From Serilophus lunatus (lineage: Eukaryota > Chordata > Aves > Passeriformes > Eurylaimidae), in NCBI GenBank assembly GCA_013399895.1, contig VXBA01001192.1, positions 631,277 to 695,276 of the forward strand: 64,000 nt of DNA, read 5' to 3'. The notes under the pieces were generated by a model that was given only the letters and a program-made list of their open reading frames with translations, was not told where the DNA came from and made no database searches. The position numbers and the translations under genes were made by a program. Of this stretch, positions 25,409 through 37,181 are shown piece after piece (within the stretch, counting starts at the first letter, position 1; each line of letters opens with the position of its first letter).

Positions 25409-25969
25409 TTTAAGAGTGAAGTTTTCATCAAATTCCTTCAGCAAAACTGTTCATTTGAAATATGCTTATGATGAGACAATTGAGGATTTTTTTTGTTACT
25501 ATTTGGATTTTCCGGGAAAGAATTTCCATACTGCATGTACAGTGAGATCAGGTATGCCAGCTGTGAATGACAAGCTTTAGAAGTGTAGCACAAAATGTAT
25601 TAAGGCAAATGTGGATGATCTTGGAATCTGCCTGTGCCTTTGAAATCCCAACTGACAAATAGCCGGACTTCACATCCTGAGCGAGCTCCTACTTTATCTC
25701 ACATTGCTCACAGAGTGGCTAGCTGGAAAGATTATATGTAAAGCCTACTGGACAAAAGTTCTTTCACACTGCAATCATCAGAACAAAAAATTTTTCCATC
25801 TACTATAGGAAAGGGAATTAAAAGGTACTATAGAACTGGCTCTTTCAATTTACTTTCAGAGAAAAGAGTCTAACTCTTTGAAGCAGTTATCAATATGAAT
25901 TTTATGACCATATTTACATAACATTAAATTAATTGAATTTATACATACACAATTTCATATGTGAATCTC

Positions 25970-25991
25970 TGTATAGGGTCTGTATAGGGTT
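25970..25991. repeat. 11-bp tandem duplication
   Basis: TGTATAGGGTC followed immediately by TGTATAGGGTT: two copies differing at the last base. Confidence 0.85.
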
Positions 25992-28900
25992 TAACTAGAC
26001 CTGATCCTCACTAGACTGAAGGACACATGATTTGCAGACAATTATGAGTCTGAACTTTTCTGTTTAGAAGTAAGGAAAGATATATCTTGTCCCCATATAA
26101 GAAGCCCAGCAAAGTAAGATGTAATTGCCAGGTTTACTAAAATATTGTGTCTTGGGAAACTAGAAGAAATTTGGAGCCCTAAACCCACTGAAATGTTTTC
26201 CTTTGTTTTAAAACTAAGTTTGCCTTTATTTAAAACAAAGTTTCCCATTAAAACAATGTTTTAAACTTAATGGGGTGGTATTTAAAGCTTTAAGTTAAAA
26301 TATTTTCAATACTGACCTCTAATGTCACCCAGGCTCCTTTGGAAAGTGCTTGTCTCTTAGAGTCTATATATTGTTCTGAAACTGAAAACTAGTAGGAACA
26401 GCCACATTCTAGCCCAGCCCCCTTTGACTCACAGTTTTTCTGAGTGGAAGCTCCAAGTAAACAAGGCAAGTTCTCTGTCTTGCATAGGCACTCTCATCTT
26501 CCCTCTGTGAATTTTGGGTTGGATTGGAACACTTCATGTTGACATCACATTTGTGCAGGGTCTGTACACTAGGAATGGTCCTAGAAACTGCAACAATTTC
26601 TCCTCTATCTCCCAGATGCCAGTGGAAGCACTGATTTGTTAGTGCTTTCTCTGAAGTGCTATGATCAAGGCATCAATTCATGTAATCACTTAGAGCATAC
26701 AACACCATTACCTTATCTTTGGAAGACGCATATTCTCATGAGAATCCCTTGTTTTGTGAAGTTAATTATTGTTAACAATGATCTGCAGATGAATTTCCCT
26801 TTATACAATTTCTTTCTTTGTATCGTTTTTTTTTTGGAAGCTGCCAGAAGCATTTGGTTTAGAATTGCTACATATTCCAATACTGATCAAACACAACTTT
26901 GATTTTCCTTTGTTCCCATCTTCTCTCTATCACTGGTTCAGTTACATTTCAGGAATTATGAAAAAGGCTGGCTTGGAACTAATTATAAAAATGCAAGTTG
27001 GAAGAAATACAATTTGTACCATTGTCCTTTATCTTTCAAGCAGCTAAAATTATCACTAATATTTCAAAAGTGAAAGGGAAAAATTAAGATGCAACTGTTA
27101 GAATTGGTTGTATTATAAATAATGGTTACTAGGGAGATTTCAAGAAAGCTTAATTTGGGAGCACAAGAGCCTTTGAGAGGAACTAAGCTGTGTGCTCCTA
27201 AATCCCCCTCTGATAACGTTTGAAAAATATTCCCTTAAGTCATTAGATAACTTTAAAAAGTACAGTAGAAACAAAGAGGGCAGCATCTTGATAAGCTATA
27301 AGTTTCAACTGATTCCTAAGGGATCAGGGCTTCCAAAATTTGGCCTTTCTATTTTAGCTCAATGCAACATGCTACAGACATGTCTGCCCCCTCACTTACA
27401 CAGCTACTTTTCCAGGACATATTCTTGTTCTGAACTGACATAGTTTCTAGACAACTTTCTGTTTCTCTTTGAATTTTTACGCGGTTGCTCCTCTTGCCTC
27501 CTCGTCTTCCATCTCAGCTCCTGCTACTGCCTCCCAATTTGTCCTTGCGCCTCCACAGCTGCCTTAGTGCCCTTCTCACGTTCTGCTTTACTCCTGCTTT
27601 TTGTCCTAGCTGTACTAGCAGGAAGTCCAACATAAGAGACCCAGCAAAATTATTTCCTTTGGGAGCTACTTTGAGGTCTTTTACTCCAGTGCTGGAGTGG
27701 TTCTAATGGTGAATCACTATTTCAGCTAAAACCCAGGGCCACCAGAAAACAGTGTTCCTAAAGATTTTGTCTGTTACAATGCATCATTATTGATTTCTCT
27801 TTTGCTTCATGTTGATTCATTTCAACTGAAATGTGTGTATTTGATATGTAGTAATTCACTGTTTCCTCCATTTTAGATCCATAATTTGAGAAAATGGCTT
27901 GAAGTAATGAAAGCCACTTTTAAAAGCCAAGAGCGCTTTCAGTCTAAGATGGCTTGGGGAGGATTTCTTTGTTACATGGCAGACACTGGCAGTTCATTAG
28001 AAGGAAAGTTTTCTTCCCCCAGATGATAGCAAAGGTATACAGATAGTCCATGTCTACAGCAGCAGGATCAATGCCTGCCTTCCATTCGGAGTCCAACAGA
28101 GAAAATTCTCTTAGCCCATCTACAAGCACAGACAATCCTGTGTCCCACCCTTTATCTTACTCTGCGTCTCTAGCCTGTGCTAGTGCTGACCAAAGACCTC
28201 TGGATCCTGGGAGTGACCAAAAGACATATTCTATGGAGTAATATCACAAGAAATCAAACATGCAGCAACGATTCTATCATATAGTTTCCAACTCCAGCCT
28301 CCTGAGCTTGATGTTGTTTTTATGTCTTTGAAAGCCTCACAGTGTAGTTCTCTTCATTAACTTTTTCTGTCTTCACTTGAATCCTCTAAACTATTTGCAG
28401 CCAAGCTTTGGCCAGGAGTGCCACACAGAAGAACTGCCTCTTGTTTTTAATCCATCTCCTGCTATTTTCACCTGACAGTCTTCATTTCTCTTGTAAGAGA
28501 CATAATGAGTAGCCATTTCCCTCTCCACTAACACCAGGGGCACTTAAAGAACATTCAGAAGCATAAGGATATGCATCATAAAACCTCACAAATTAAGAAA
28601 ACTGAGACTCCTTTCAAACAAGAAAACAAAGTTTTCTCACAGTTTCACACATACTTTAAATGAACAGTAATGATGAAAGAACAGTCTCTTGAGTTGTAAT
28701 CCCTCACATCTAGGAGTTGTCTGCACTCAGCTTTAAATGAGGCTTTCTGGAAGGTCTATGGATGATGAACACTACCAAAGCCCCTACATACTGTTTGTGA
28801 GTTTTCATGTACATTAAAAAGTGATAAGTTGGCCACCTACTGTTCATATTTTTGTATCAGATGGTTTTGTCTCACATCAAGAGAAACTAAATGATTTTAG

Positions 28901-30659
28901 TTTAAAACAGATGGCAAACTGTTGGCAGGAGCTTTCAGAGGCATCAACAATTGTAAAGTAAAGTAGGACTCATAGGACAGATGAGAAATTAAATACCCAG
29001 TGCTAGAAAGTGACCTGAAATTAAATCCAAGGTATAGGCCATCACACAGCATGATATTGAAAACTTTCCTACAGATTTGCATTCTGCAACTAGCTCCTGT
29101 CTCTTTCAAGGGCAGAGCAAAAGCCCCAGGTTGAAAGAAGATTGCCTTTTGGAGAAAAGAAAATTCGCATCCAAGTCTGGATCAGGCTATTTGCATGTTT
29201 CTCACAGACTGTTTCAAACAGAGTTCCTGTCTCTCCTGTGCCAGATGAGAAGAACTTCTTGGTACAACAGAACAGCTGAAACAAAACATTGCAAAAGAAA
29301 TTTGTAGAAACAAAAGACAATCTGTCAGCCTATCAAGCATGAGCATACACACACATCAAGGCTGTGATCTGCAGGTCACCAGCCTGAAATCCTGAGTTAA
29401 ACATCTGGCTTGGGAAATACTGCTGTTGGAATACACTGGCAGGTCAGTAGACACAAACATGCTGAGAAGTTACTGTGACTGGCAAGAGTAAAAGAGTAAC
29501 ATTTCACCTTATCTCAGTACAGCGTCCTAAGCATTGGGGCTGTTCTACATCTGGTGCAGGAGCTGCTGCTGGGATGAAGAGCAATCCCCTGAACCACAGA
29601 TGCTGCCTACAGGCTATCCCTACTGCAGGAGATGAGTCTAGAAGCTGCCACATAAATATTCCTGCTGCTTAGAAATAGAAGCACAGGCCAAGTGCTGTTT
29701 AATTCAGTCTTGAGAAAGGGGACTAGCCAGACATGCAGAGTGACAGCTGCAGTGTGGCATTTAGTTGAAGTCGGCCCCACAAGCTTTTGTCACACCAGAA
29801 CACTGTTTCTTCATGCCAGCTAACCTATCCTCTACCATTATCATCATTGTCGATCAATCATCATCCTTAACCTTCCTTCTAGCATCCCTATTTATCCCTT
29901 CATGTCACCCTAAACTTTTCATTATCCTGAACTTTGGTTCTCAGCCTTCTGGGAATTCTGAATATCTTCAAGAAGATATGAATGTTGAGGAAATCCAAAA
30001 CAAGAGCTGGAGCTTTACTCCTTACTCAGGCAAGTTTTGATTTACTGACTTTACTGACAAGGTAAAAATTGCTTTATGTCACATATAAGTTTGTTTAATA
30101 CTATCAGAAAGTCCCAGGACTTCAAGGTTTCTCTTCTTTAGGAAGAGAGAATTTTTCTTCTGCATAGATGTATTTTAATTATCATCTACCTAATAAGAAC
30201 AGAGAAGAAAGACAGTCCTTCCTTAAAAGAGTAGGCATGCATTCAGTTTCTCCCAGGATCAGTTAGTCCGTTTTCCCTACACTTTCTTATAACTCTCTAG
30301 TGAGTTAAAACTCTTTTGCAGATGAGCTTAAGCTGAAACAAATGCTTTTGAAAGCAGGCATGATTTTCTTAAACTGTTTGTCTCTCCATATGTAGCTCTT
30401 TTCCCAATCCTCCTGGACTCCTTTATACAGCACTCAGGTCTTCACAAATTCTCTAAAGAAGAGTCCTGCTCAAGCTGAATCAACGCTTGGGTTTTCATGT
30501 TCATATGAATAATAATATGCTACTGGTTTAACTGATTTAGCTATTAATTTTTTCTGCATCATTGGGATAAAATTCAATTATGACTCAAAAAAAGTTGCAT
30601 TTAAAATAATGTTGACTTTTTGAGTTTTCACATTCTTTAACAGATGATATTGCTAGATA

Positions 30660-31296
30660 TAGATCATGTACCTGGACTTGTGAAAAGCAGTTAACACTGT
30701 CCTGCATAACATACTTGTCTCTAAAGTGGAGAGACAGAATTGATGGATAGATTTCTTAGTAGATAAGAAATTGGCTAGTTAGTTGCACTCAAAATTGTTG
30801 CAGTCAATGGATCAATGTCCAGGCGGAGGCCAGTGAACAAGTGGTGTTCCTCAAGAGGTTGGCATTGTGACAAGTGCTGTTTAATGTCCTTGTCGATGAC
30901 ACGGACAGAGGAGTTGAGTACACTTTCAGCAAGTTTGTCAGCAGTGCCAACGAGGGTGGTGTGGTGAACAGGCTGTAGGAAAGGGGTGCCACCCAGAGGG
31001 ACCTTGACAGGCTTGAGAAGTGGGCCTATGCAAACTTCATGAAGTTCGACAAGGCCAAGTGCAAGGTCTTGCATATAGATCAGTGCAATCCCAAGCACAA
31101 ATGTAGGTTGGGCCGAAAGTCAACTGACATCAGCTCTGGGAAGAAGAACTTGAGGGTGTTGGTGGATGAGAAGCTCAGCATGTTGAGGCGATTGTATCTT
31201 GGGCTGGATCAAAAGCAGTGTGACCATGCTACTCACCTCTGATGAGACCCCACCTGGAGTACTACATCCAACTCTGGGGCTCCCAGCATAAGATAA
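30660..31296 (+). pseudogene. CR1 LINE reverse-transcriptase fragment, part 1 (dead)
   Basis: Sense-strand piece of CR1 ORF2. It begins within the RT domain (DNA aligning to the 'CR1 VPHNILLSKLE' region near 30690-30730), passes through the catalytic block and continues into the post-RT 'kinship' block ('cttcatgaagttcgacaagg' at 31036, 'ctctggggctcccagcata' at 31272). The catalytic FADD motif has decayed: codons 30934-30945 read Phe-Val-Ser-Ser, so both metal-binding aspartates are gone. Many stops and frameshifts are present; the open stretch 31039-31242 is only a surviving piece. The element is interrupted at 31296 by an LTR and resumes at 31860. Confidence 0.92.
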
Positions 31297-31859
31297 TGTG
31301 GTCGGTTGATTGGCTGGACGCCAGGTGCCCACTAAGCTGCCTACCACCCTCCTCAGCTGAACAGGGAGAGAAAATAGTTAGAAAACAACTGATAGGTTAA
31401 GGCACCTTGCTAAAACAAAAGCAAAAGGTTGCATGAACACAAACAAAGGGAAAAAACTCAAATATTTTATTGTTTGCATTCCACCAGCAAGCAATATCTG
31501 GACACTTACAGAGAAGGGGAGCTCCATCACACATAACGATTGCTCAGGAAGGCAAATGTAAATAATGAATGCCCCCCACCTTCCTCCCTCTTCTATTAGC
31601 TCTTATATCTGAGCCGATGTCATATGGTATGTTTGGGTCAGCTGTCTTAGTTGTATTCACTCCCAAGATCTTGGCTGCTTCCAGCCTATTGATGGAGGGA
31701 TGGAATGCTGGAAAGACAGCCCTGATGCTGCGCCAGCTCTTCTCAGCAGTAGCCAAAATACTGGTGTGTTCTCAACACCTTTCTAGCTACCACTGCAAAG
31801 CGCAGCACTGTGAGGTCTGCTATGGGGAAGTGGACTACATCTCAGCCAGATCGAATACA
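31297..31859 (-). mobile_element. Solo LTR (antisense) inserted into CR1
   Basis: About 563 bases of non-CR1 sequence between two collinear CR1 segments. On the plus strand it starts 'tgtggtcggttgattggctg' and ends 'cagccagatcgaataca', that is TG...CA, as expected for an LTR. Recognisable avian LTR segments inside: 'ccaggtgcccactaagc', 'cctcctcagctgaacaggga', 'gatgtcatatggtatg' near the core promoter, 'atgctgcgccagctcttctcagcagtagcc' (31727 on) and 'aacacctttctagctacca'. No internal retroviral genes, hence a solo LTR left by recombination. Flanking 5-mers GATAA (31292-31296) and GAAAG (31860-31864) match at three of five positions and may be a decayed target-site duplication; five bases would suit an ERVL-type element. 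Confidence 0.85.
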
Positions 31860-32146
31860 GAAAGACTGACTGTTGGAGTGAGTCTAGAGGAGATCCATGG
31901 AGATGATAAGAGAACTGGAGCACCTCCTCTGTGAGCACAGGCTGAGAATTCGTATTGTTTAGTCTGGAGAAGAGAAGGCTTTGTGGAGACTTTATAACAA
32001 CTTTCTGGTATCTAAATGAAGCCTCCAGGATGGAAAGTGCCTCTTTTTGGAGGAGTAATAGGGCAAAGGGTAACTGCTTTAAACTGAAAGAGGACATGTT
32101 TAGATTAGATATTAGGAAAAAAATTCTTTACAGTGAGAGTTGTCTA
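31860..32146 (+). mobile_element. CR1 LINE, part 2 after the LTR insertion
   Basis: Continuation of the CR1 started at 30660: 'gagtctagaggagatccatgg' near 31880, 'gagaactggagcacctcctc' near 31910, 'gtttagtctggagaagagaagg' at 31957, 'ctttaaactgaaagagga' near 32077 and 'gattagatattaggaaaa' near 32103. It stops at about 32146, about 200 bases short of the normal 3' end, so the tail has been lost. Confidence 0.9.
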
Positions 32147-32837
32147 ACATAAAGTCAGAAATTAATGAATTTTCTTTCAAAATATTTATGGCACTCCCAT
32201 CACAACATCCTGCAGCACATTGGAGGTACACAGCAAAATGTGCTGCCTTTAATTACCATCATAAAAGTTTCCTTTTACTTTTAATTGGTTGTGTGCAGGG
32301 TTCTGGTGTATGGATTGCCTCTACACAAGTGAGTTTCAATCTAACTGAATTTTGTGTCTTTCCTCAAATACCTAGAGGCGACTTGGCATGGACCCCCTGT
32401 GTTATGAATTAATATCTATTATCTCTATCACTCTGTTTCAGCCTGCAGAACATCTAAGTAAAAAGGTTTCTTTGGAGTTTGAGCCTGTCTAAATGCCACA
32501 AGTTCTTCCAATATTTTATTTTCCTCCATGAAAAATGCAACCCCAAGTGATACATCATTGTGTTCATTAACAAACAGTGCTGTCTAGGAGCCCAGGACAC
32601 GCCAGGCTACATTTATCTAGTTTAGTCCCTTGTTTTTAGGGACAGTTAGCAGCAGATACTTTAGACAGAAGTAGGAAGAACCAATGCGAGGAGAGGCAGG
32701 AGATTTGCCTACACATAGGTCCTACCCTGATCCCACAGGTCTACTATGGTGCCTCAGACTGTAGGGACTGAAAACTGTACCCTCTCCTATCAAGTGGGAA
32801 CAAGAGGATGAGAAGCATGGCACAAAGGCAAGTGTTA
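32147..32837. other. Unique DNA between two CR1 copies
   Basis: No gene or repeat recognised. It lies between the tail-less end of the split CR1 and the next antisense CR1. An open frame of 90 codons (32140-32412) has no family signature. Confidence 0.4.
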
Positions 32838-33188
32838 TAGAGTTATTACTATTGGAAAAGACCTCCAAGATCCTTGAGCAACCTTTGACTGAGCATCATC
32901 ATATCAACTAAACCATAGCTGTTAGCGCCATGTCGAGTCGTTTCTTGAACACTTTTCAGGGATGATGACTCCACCATCTCCCCGGGAAGCCTGTTCTAAT
33001 GCTTGACAACCCTTTCAGCAAAGAAATTCTTCCTGATGTCTGACATGAATGTTCACTGGTGCAGCTTGAGGCAATTTTATGTAGACTTGTCACTGGTTGC
33101 ATGGGAGAAGAGACTGACCTTCACCTTGCTACAACTTCCTTTCAGGTAGTTGTAGAGAGCAATAAGATGTCTCCCGATCACTCTCAAG
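32838..33188 (-). mobile_element. CR1 LINE 3' fragment (antisense)
   Basis: Minus-strand CR1: decayed tail 'tatagagttattactatt' at 32838, 'ggaaaagacctccaagatcc' near 32855, 'gatgactccaccatctcc' near 32964, 'gggaagcctgttctaatgct' near 32984, 'ttcttcctgatgtctgac' near 33027 and 'aggtagttgtagagagcaat' near 33144. The last block is shared with the copy at 4820-5162. 5' truncated near 33188. Confidence 0.9.
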
Positions 33189-36100
33189 TAAGAGGACAAA
33201 ACATTCCATGGGGGAAGGGGGAACAACATACTAAGCATGTTAAGCCTGCATAGCCAATCTGCCGAAGACCACAGAATGTGGAGATTAAATGTCTGTCACA
33301 CAATTGAAACTACCAGAATTTTGCTGCTGCAGGATGATTTGTAGATTTCCTTGACTTAAGCAATGTTGTTCCATTCCTGAGCCAGGATAATCTAAGCACC
33401 ATTGTGTAAATTGCAGTCTTTTTGCTTTAGCAAGAGAGACAAAAAGTCTGTATGGCTTTATTGCTGGCAGAGGGAGTAGGAATGATATGTAACGAAACGT
33501 TTCAGGGCTTAGTGATTAGTAATGAAGCTTATGTGTCCATCATATATGAAAACAGTAGTTCCACACAAGAAAAATTATGAAATGAAGAAAATTATTTGAT
33601 GGAAGAGAGAGAGATCAAAAGCCAGGCTTTCACAAATCCTGAGATTGCTGAGAAATCAGGCCACCTTGGATTAGAAAATTAAAAGGAAAAATAAAAAGAA
33701 CCACCACCCCCCTCCCCAGGATCTCACTTAATTTCATGCCCTTAGAGGTTTAGGTTGTCAAGTTATTTATAATCATAATTAAACATTGAAATTGACTTTC
33801 TATCCAGAAGTTCAAACAAAAAATAAAGAGACTGTGAGAATCACATTTCTGAAAAAAAACAAAGGGCAAAAAAATTTTCTCTTTGATGAGAAAAAACATT
33901 CTGAAAAATTGTTCATTGTAACATTGATTTTTCAGTCTGAACAAGTTTTTCGTTTGAATTCCTAGCTATCTTTAAAACATCTGCTTCACTGTATATGTTT
34001 TACTACAGTAAAATAGTAAAGAAAAATGAAATGAAAAGCAACATCAGGAGACAATCTTTCCAGTGTGTGGTTCACACTTTGCTTAAAAAGAGAACTCATC
34101 TTATGTCAGGAAAGGGTGTACAATCAAGCCCAATAGCATCTGAGAAGGCAGGGCACAAAAATAGCTGGAGGGTCTAAAAGCCCATAGGCTCTGTCAGCAC
34201 TGGTTATCCATAAAGGAGATGTGATAATATAAGAGTCTGCGGTGTGCAAACCGTCTCTACTTTCTTGATTATAGTATTTGTTAAAATACTCGGTTAGAGA
34301 GAAGGTCAATGGAAGCTGAGTTAGGAGTCTGAAAAGGCTATTTAATCTTATTTTTTGTGGAAACAAAATTTAAACAAGAATGATATGACACAAAAAGCTG
34401 TAATTTATCTTGAGCTCATCAATTGAGTAACAATTGCTCAAGAAATACATTACATATACTTTCAGAAGTGATAGTATAAAGCTGGAGCATGAACTTTACA
34501 CCACTGCAAAATGTTCTTATATGATGTGCCAAAGAGATAGTCTCTAACCAAGTCCTCAAAACTACAGATTTCACTTGACCACATTGTTAGAAAAAATACA
34601 CATAAAATCCCTGTGGTGCAAAAGCCCATTAATGGGAAATTGCCAGCAGCTGTTATTTGCCTTGGTATTGGCCTTGTGCTTTCCATTGTGTGTATGAACT
34701 CGCCTTTCCCATTCAGATGTTCTCAGAAGGCAATGCCTGATGATCTGGTGAAACCAGGGATGTGAAACAAGCAGCTGATCTAAAACAAATTAGTTTCATG
34801 TCTGGCAAAAATCACTTTTGAATGGTTCCTGAAAAAATAATAATGGGATAAATCTAAGCAGAAACATTCTTCAGCTGACCTCAACAAAGGAGATTTTTTT
34901 TAAGTGATTTCTCTGTTTATTTTGAATTTAAAATAATGTGTGAACCGTCCAGCCAGCAGCGGATTTGGAATCACGGCCTTATTCTTGCCACAAAGTCCCC
35001 CGAGTCAGGATAGGATCTAGCTAGGTCATGCAGCAGCATTATACTGCTTCCTCTCAGCTGAGAGGACCTGATCTGACATTACGGCTGTGCTTTCAGATCC
35101 AAACTATTTGAACTGAGTGCCTTTTTGTCATGTGGCTGCTGTTTTCCTGGTCTGAGGAGGAAGGTTGCCTGTACTTTAGTCCTCAAGTAAACCTTACACA
35201 AGCTTTCCTTCAGACATGAGTAGCTCAAGGAAGTGCCCTGTTCACATGGCACAGCTGAAGCTGAAAGATTATATTTGCCCACAGCCATACATTTTGCAAA
35301 ACATGAACATAAGGGATAAGATCATTATCTACTGTGGACAAACTGCAGAGGATCTTCTCCTGTCTTCACACAGCACTGGGAGCCAGGCAGTCCCTTGTGG
35401 ACACTTCAGCTGCTTAACACAGCACTGTCGCACCAATTAAATTCCCTACCACAGATGCTAAAAATCTATTCAGTGCTATAGTAGTGATATTAGAATGGTA
35501 ATGATAGTGTGTGTGTGTGTGCACGCGTGTATTTGACAGAATGAGTCCCTCAAGAACTACAGTCACTTTGTTCTCTGAGACCTAAAAAGTTCTGCATGTA
35601 ACAAGGGGTTGTTTCTTTTCCTCTGCCGAGTGGCTTGAAAGCCACAAACAGAATCTGCAGAAGCCTTGGCAGAGCAAATATTGTAGGATATAATATTCTC
35701 AGAGCATTTCTCATCGACAGTAGTTGTGCCAGTGGCTAATGGTACATTAGCTGAGTGCATTTGAGATGTGTACTACACACCTAAGTGGTTTGAAAGTAGG
35801 AAAATGTTTTGCAGGACTGGATGTGCCAAGTACAGAGTAACCCAACAAAGCTGGGACCTACCCAGGAAACACAGGCCTTCTTGAAGTGAGACCAAGTGAA
35901 AAGATTGCCATTCAACACTGTAAACTCTTGGATTTTGAGGGTTTGGTAAAAAGTATTTCTCATGGTTTGTGACTGAAAAGAAATTCTCTTTACCATAAGA
36001 TAGCTCAAAAAGCTTTGAACTTTGTAATGTTAATTCTAGGCGACATTTAGGCAACCTTTTAATATTACTATGAGCTGTTTCAAAGAACCAAACACTCGAT

Positions 36101-36972
36101 TTATAAGCAAGTTGAGTGAAGCATTGCAAGTCTGGAAGTTTGACATGAAGTAATTTACACAACAAATTACATTTCCAGCAATCTTATTTTTCTGATACTT
36201 TCTCCATATAGTAAACACTACTCTTTAGGATCTTCTTTCCAAAGCAGAGGTGTCAGTTTTGCTCCATTCATTTGAATATTTCTGAGTACCTGAGCTTATT
36301 TTCAGGTGGAAACTCCTGAGTCGGATACTGATGCTCTGGGCTTTCCCACCAAACCCCTAAGGTGGCCAGATGGTGTAGGAAGAAAGGGAGGCCTGGAGTA
36401 TCCGCTTCAAGCCTTCTAGATCAAGGACATCAAAGAAAGCATTCATATTCTCTTGACTGAGGAAAAGCTACAAATGTCAGAAGAGCTGAATTGTGACAAA
36501 AGCACCACCCAAAGTGTCTTGGGAATCCCAGGGGGCTATATTTAGGGACCTAAGCTCCAGATGTACATGATGTTCCTCTTTTGTATCCTGGTGACATGAC
36601 AGTATGTGCCATTAAATTAATCCCATTTCATGCTACAGAACTGTTGTTAAACTGAGCAAACTATCTTGTATATTTGTTCATTACCCATTTCAGAATCAAA
36701 ATGTGTTTTAAATACTTTATACACCTATTACTTTTTATTATGATCAGATGCTCATATGGATAGCACTGAGTTTTATGACAAACACTCTGTTGTTATTATA
36801 TCATCCATTCCTTTGGATAAGAAGTACTCCACTGTATTACACATCACCAACCCTCTGCAAACACATTTTTGTATCTACAGTTAAATTATTAGCAAGAAGA
36901 TCACACTTTCCATTATGGTCTTCTCAATCTTCAAAAAACCCCCATTATTTCCACTTAAAAATCACGCTCTCC
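33189..36972. other. Unique DNA
   Basis: No repeat family or gene recognised, apart from the alternating purine-pyrimidine run at 35507-35532. The 130-codon minus-strand open frame 35773-36165 has no recognisable family and no start context that stands out. A stretch at 36305-36360 follows an AG preceded by 'cttattttc' and is open, but nothing else supports an exon. Confidence 0.45.
35507..35532. repeat. (GT)n with GC-rich alternating extension
   Basis: Seven GT units followed by GCACGCGTGTAT: 26 bases of strict purine-pyrimidine alternation. It is a dinucleotide microsatellite with Z-DNA potential. Confidence 0.85.
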
Positions 36973-37140
36973 ACTTTTTCTTTTATTTTCTTCAATTATT
37001 TTTTTCATTTTTAAACAGAAAAATAAAAAAATAAGAATCGATAAAGATCAATAAGTATAAAAAAGACAATAAAAATAAGAATCAAAATTAAGAATCAATT
37101 AAAAAACCCAACAAAAAATATGAATCAATAAAGCAGAAAA
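36973..37140. repeat. T-rich to A-rich low-complexity block with degenerate AAGAATCAA units
   Basis: A T-rich run (36973-37012) switches abruptly to an A-rich run. Inside the A-rich part the word AAGAATC recurs (37033, 37077, 37090, with GAATCAATAA again near 37122); the 37077 and 37090 copies are 13 bases apart. It lies about 40 bases left of the long LTR. Confidence 0.75.
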
Positions 37141-37181
37141 TACTGAGTGAAACTGACATTCTGACACAAATTCTGTTTACT

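Larger units (their letters stand above)
23592..30655. other. Unique AT-rich DNA
   Basis: No gene or repeat family recognised. Small items: a 12-bp tandem duplication at 25385-25408, an 11-bp tandem duplication at 25970-25991, a pyrimidine-rich strand-biased block at about 27485-27610, and a reverse octamer ATTTGCAT at 29189-29196. Open frames stay under 95 codons and have no family signature. Confidence 0.45.

Noticed and set aside
35773..36165. 130-codon minus-strand open frame
   Set aside because: No family signature, and a second frame in the same region is also open.
36305..36360. Possible exon after an AG acceptor-like site
   Set aside because: Acceptor has a weak pyrimidine tract, the open piece is short, and no neighbouring exon or family match was found.
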